Origin: Candidatus Bathyarchaeota archaeon
Lineage (GTDB): Archaea; Thermoproteota; Bathyarchaeia; TCS64
Direction: 5' to 3'
Length of the DNA: 13,646 nucleotides
Assembly: GCA_030593155.1 (NCBI GenBank)
Contig: JAUVHT010000009.1
Span: 1-13,646 of the forward strand
The position numbers and the translations under genes were made by a program. The notes below the pieces were generated by a model. That model had not been told where the DNA came from, did no database searches, and was given only the letters and a program-made list of their open reading frames with translations. Positions 11,659 through 13,646 of the stretch are shown piece after piece. Numbering within the stretch: the first letter of the stretch is position 1; each line of letters starts with the position of its first letter.

Positions 11659-13200
11659 ATGTCTAGGGTCATCCTGGTGGTGAGGGACGGATGGGGCTAC
11701 ACAGAGGAGACCAGGGGAAACGCCGCCCACCTCGCCCACACCCCCAACGACGACCACTACATGGAGGCCTATCCATGGACCCTCCTCAAGTGCACGGGCA
11801 ACGCCGTCGGCGTCCCCGAGGGCACACAGGGTAGCAGCGAGCCCGGCCACCTCACCATGGGCGCAGGCAGGGTGGTCTGGCAGCCTCTGGAGGAGATCAA
11901 CCGGGGCATCCGAGAGGGGAGCTTCTACGAGAACGAGGCACTACTTGCCGCCATCGATCACTGCAAGAGGAACAGCAGCAGGCTCCACCTCATGGGCCTC
12001 CACAGCGACCCGGGCATCCACGGTACCATCCGCCATCTCCACGGGCTCCTCGAACTCGCCCGCCGCTACAACTTGAAGGAGGTCTACATCCACTGCTTCC
12101 TCGACGGGAGAGACGTCCCCGAACACAGCGCAAAGACGTTCCTGGAGGAGACCCTGAGGCAGATCCGCGAGAAGGGCGTGGGCAGGATCGCGTCCATGGT
12201 GGGACGCTACTACGCCATGGACCGAGACACCAACTGGGACAGGACCCGGCGGGCCTACGATCTCCTCACCCTCGGCGAGGGCCGCAGGGAGACCGATCCT
12301 CTGGAAGCCATCGAAAACGCCTACGGGCGAGGAGATCCCACGGACTACTATGTCGAGCCCATCGTGATAGTCGACGAGGGGGGCCGCCCGGTGGCCACCA
12401 TGGACGACGGAGACTCCGTCGTGTTCTGGAACTTCAGGTCCGACAGGGTCAGGCAGCTCACATACGCCCTCACCCAGCCGGGCTTCGAAGCGTTCCCAAG
12501 GAGGAAGTTCCCCAGGGTCTACTTCGCGTGCATGAGCGTCTACGACCGGAACCTCGACCTCCCCGTGGCCTACCCCCAGAGGAGGGTGGAGAACAACCTG
12601 GGGCGGGTCCTCGCCGCCCAAGGCCTGAGGCAGCTCAGGATCGCGGAGACGGAGAAGTACGCCAACGTCACCTTCTTCTTCAACAGCCAGGTGGAGGAGC
12701 CCGAGCCTGGAGAGGACAGGATCCTGGTTCCCAGCCCCAAGGTCCCCAGCTACGAGGAGAAACCCGAGATGAGCGCCCCAGAGATAACCGAGAGGCTTCT
12801 CCCCGAGATATGTAGAGGCCTCTACGACTTCATCCTCGTGAACTATGCCAACGGTGATCTCGTGGGCCACTCCGCAAACCTCGAGGCCGGGATCAAGGCG
12901 TGTGAGACCGTCGACCGTTGCGTCGGCCGGGTTGTGGACGCCGGCCTGGAGCAGGGTTATGTCGTCATGATCACCGGGGACCACGGGAACATCGAGACCA
13001 TGTTCTACCCCGACGGGGAGCCGAACCCCTCACACGGCCTCAACCCTGTGCCGTTCATCCTGGTGAGTGACTCTCCCAAGCTCAGGGAAGTCGAACTGAG
13101 AGACGGCCTCGGCCTCAGCAGCGTCGCCCCCACCGTCCTCCGCCTGATGGGCGTCGAGAGGCCCCCGGAGATGACCGGAGAGGTCATCATAGCCGGCTGA
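11659..13200 (+). CDS. gpmI: 2,3-bisphosphoglycerate-independent phosphoglycerate mutase
   Basis: Interconverts 3- and 2-phosphoglycerate in glycolysis/gluconeogenesis through a phosphoserine, using two metal ions. At 513 residues it is the long, bacterial-type iPGM, not the shorter archaeal ApgM. Visible residues: D10 in RDGWG, catalytic S60 in GSSEPGH (58-64), H121 in DPGIHG, DGRD (149-152), GRYYAMDRD, NFRSDRVRQLT, EKYANVTFFF, metal ligands in NGDLVGHS and TGDHGN, and the late histidine in SHGLNPVPF. The start ATG gives a normal N-terminus and a TATA-like box sits about 30 bases before it. Several motif positions differ from the common bacterial pattern (P62 for V; DPGIHGT for DGGVHSH), though catalytic residues are kept. 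Bacterial-type iPGM is less common in archaea, so old transfer is possible. Confidence 0.95.
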   Translation: MSRVILVVRDGWGYTEETRGNAAHLAHTPNDDHYMEAYPWTLLKCTGNAVGVPEGTQGSSEPGHLTMGAGRVVWQPLEEINRGIREGSFYENEALLAAIDHCKRNSSRLHLMGLHSDPGIHGTIRHLHGLLELARRYNLKEVYIHCFLDGRDVPEHSAKTFLEETLRQIREKGVGRIASMVGRYYAMDRDTNWDRTRRAYDLLTLGEGRRETDPLEAIENAYGRGDPTDYYVEPIVIVDEGGRPVATMDDGDSVVFWNFRSDRVRQLTYALTQPGFEAFPRRKFPRVYFACMSVYDRNLDLPVAYPQRRVENNLGRVLAAQGLRQLRIAETEKYANVTFFFNSQVEEPEPGEDRILVPSPKVPSYEEKPEMSAPEITERLLPEICRGLYDFILVNYANGDLVGHSANLEAGIKACETVDRCVGRVVDAGLEQGYVVMITGDHGNIETMFYPDGEPNPSHGLNPVPFILVSDSPKLREVELRDGLGLSSVAPTVLRLMGVERPPEMTGEVIIAG

Positions 13201-13309
13201 ACGCTCCAAGCCCATCTAACGAAAGTCTTATCTCCCTCGCATCTCACTCATGGACATGCGCATAACCCCTACGAGCTGTCACAATTTTAGGAGAAATGTG
13301 GGGCGCTTT

Positions 13310-13321
13310 ACAAACGTTTGT
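13310..13321. repeat. 12-base palindrome upstream of the DUF1846 gene
   Basis: ACAAACGTTTGT, perfectly self-complementary, about 50 bases before the proposed TTG start and just upstream of a T-rich possible TATA region (13337-13343). Possible operator, but a palindrome of this length is expected a few times by chance in a window this size. Confidence 0.3.
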
Positions 13322-13371
13322 GTATCTGATATGATGTTTATTTCAGATTGTGCGACGAAGGGTGGTCGCGG

Positions 13372-13646
13372 TTGATCAGGGAGAAAGGGTTCGACACTGA
13401 GAGGTACTTGGAGGTCCAGGTGCGGAGGATCCTGGACAGGGTCGCCCTCTTCGACAAGCTCTACCTAGAGTTCGGGGGGAAGCTCAGGTACGACAACCAC
13501 GCCTCCAGGGTCCTCCCGGGCTTCGCCCTGGACACGAAGATGCGGATGCTCCAGAGGCTGGGCGACCAGATCGAGATTGTCCACTGTATCAGCGCGAAGG
13601 ACATCGAGGGGAGGAAGATCAGGAGGGACTTCGGCCTCACCTACGA
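13372..13646 (+). CDS. DUF1846 family protein, N-terminal part (3' end outside window)
   Basis: About 91 residues of a gene running off the right edge. After the start the protein reads IREKGFDTERYLEVQ, then LFDKLYLEFGGKLRYDNHASRVLPGF, DTKMRMLQRL, DQIEIVHCISAKDIEG and RRDFGLTY. This closely matches the N-terminus of DUF1846 (PF08903), roughly 500-residue proteins of unknown function known mainly from anaerobic bacteria and some archaea. I place the start at TTG 13372: GAAGGGTGG (13357-13365) gives a ribosome site about 7 bases upstream and the length before GFD then matches homologues. TTG 13348 is in frame too but would lie before that site. Family confidence is high; function unknown. Confidence 0.82.
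   Translation, partial: MIREKGFDTERYLEVQVRRILDRVALFDKLYLEFGGKLRYDNHASRVLPGFALDTKMRMLQRLGDQIEIVHCISAKDIEGRKIRRDFGLTY

Noticed and set aside
11941..12984. Long minus-strand open frame (347 codons) opposite gpmI
   Set aside because: Shadow of a confidently identified gene; low-complexity composition, no ribosome site and no family resemblance.
13201..13371. Search for a tRNA or attachment site between gpmI and the DUF1846 gene
   Set aside because: No cloverleaf, no GGTTCRAATC-type T arm and no direct repeats were seen.

Overview
The window reads as chromosomal DNA from an archaeon. Supporting points are an archaeal/eukaryotic-type prolyl-tRNA synthetase, a DUF166 protein, an archaeal aKMT-type methyltransferase, a COG1839 adenosine-specific kinase, TATA-like boxes placed 25-45 bases before many starts, several apparently leaderless or near-leaderless genes, and heavy AGG/AGA arginine codon use. 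An uncultivated Thermoproteota lineage such as Bathyarchaeia would fit, but that is inference; nothing here fixes the phylum. Coding DNA is GC-rich and the gaps are AT-rich. I see no rRNA, tRNA, CRISPR array, IS element or integrase.

Layout. 1-535: 3' end of a HerA/DUF87-type ATPase. 546-1229 (-): DUF166 protein. 1332-1763 (+): Nudix hydrolase. 1799-3001 (-): YgeY-like M20 metallohydrolase, divergent from carbamate kinase (3117-4145, +), which is followed by the aspartate transcarbamylase catalytic chain (4275-5204, +). 5201-5851 (-): aKMT-like methyltransferase. 5932-6426 (+): adenosine-specific kinase, tail-to-tail with adenylate kinase (6414-7070, -). 7183-7413 (+): two-TM DUF2905 protein. 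7474-7791 and 7969-8895 (both -): two proteins I cannot identify. 9268-10707 (-): ProS. 11061-11357 (+): small TM-anchored helical protein. 11659-13200 (+): independent phosphoglycerate mutase. From 13372 (+): start of a DUF1846 protein running off the window.

Functional themes. (a) Carbamoyl phosphate: the M20 hydrolase, carbamate kinase and transcarbamylase lie side by side, and a perfect 9-bp inverted repeat sits in the divergent M20/carbamate kinase promoter. Carbamate kinase may supply carbamoyl phosphate for pyrimidine synthesis or work in a catabolic ygeY-like route. (b) Adenine nucleotides: an adenosine-specific kinase (adenosine to AMP) abuts adenylate kinase (AMP to ADP), and a Nudix enzyme that may release AMP from ADP-ribose lies nearby. 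(c) Housekeeping: ProS and GpmI.

Genes are mostly single transcription units in alternating orientation with very short or overlapping tails. The most concrete anomaly is adenylate kinase. The only standard start codon in its open frame would remove its first beta strand, while an ACG placed after a Shine-Dalgarno-like sequence restores a canonical N-terminus. I do not see a clear-cut new multi-gene system. The least explained genes are the two unidentified minus-strand genes and the TM-helical protein.
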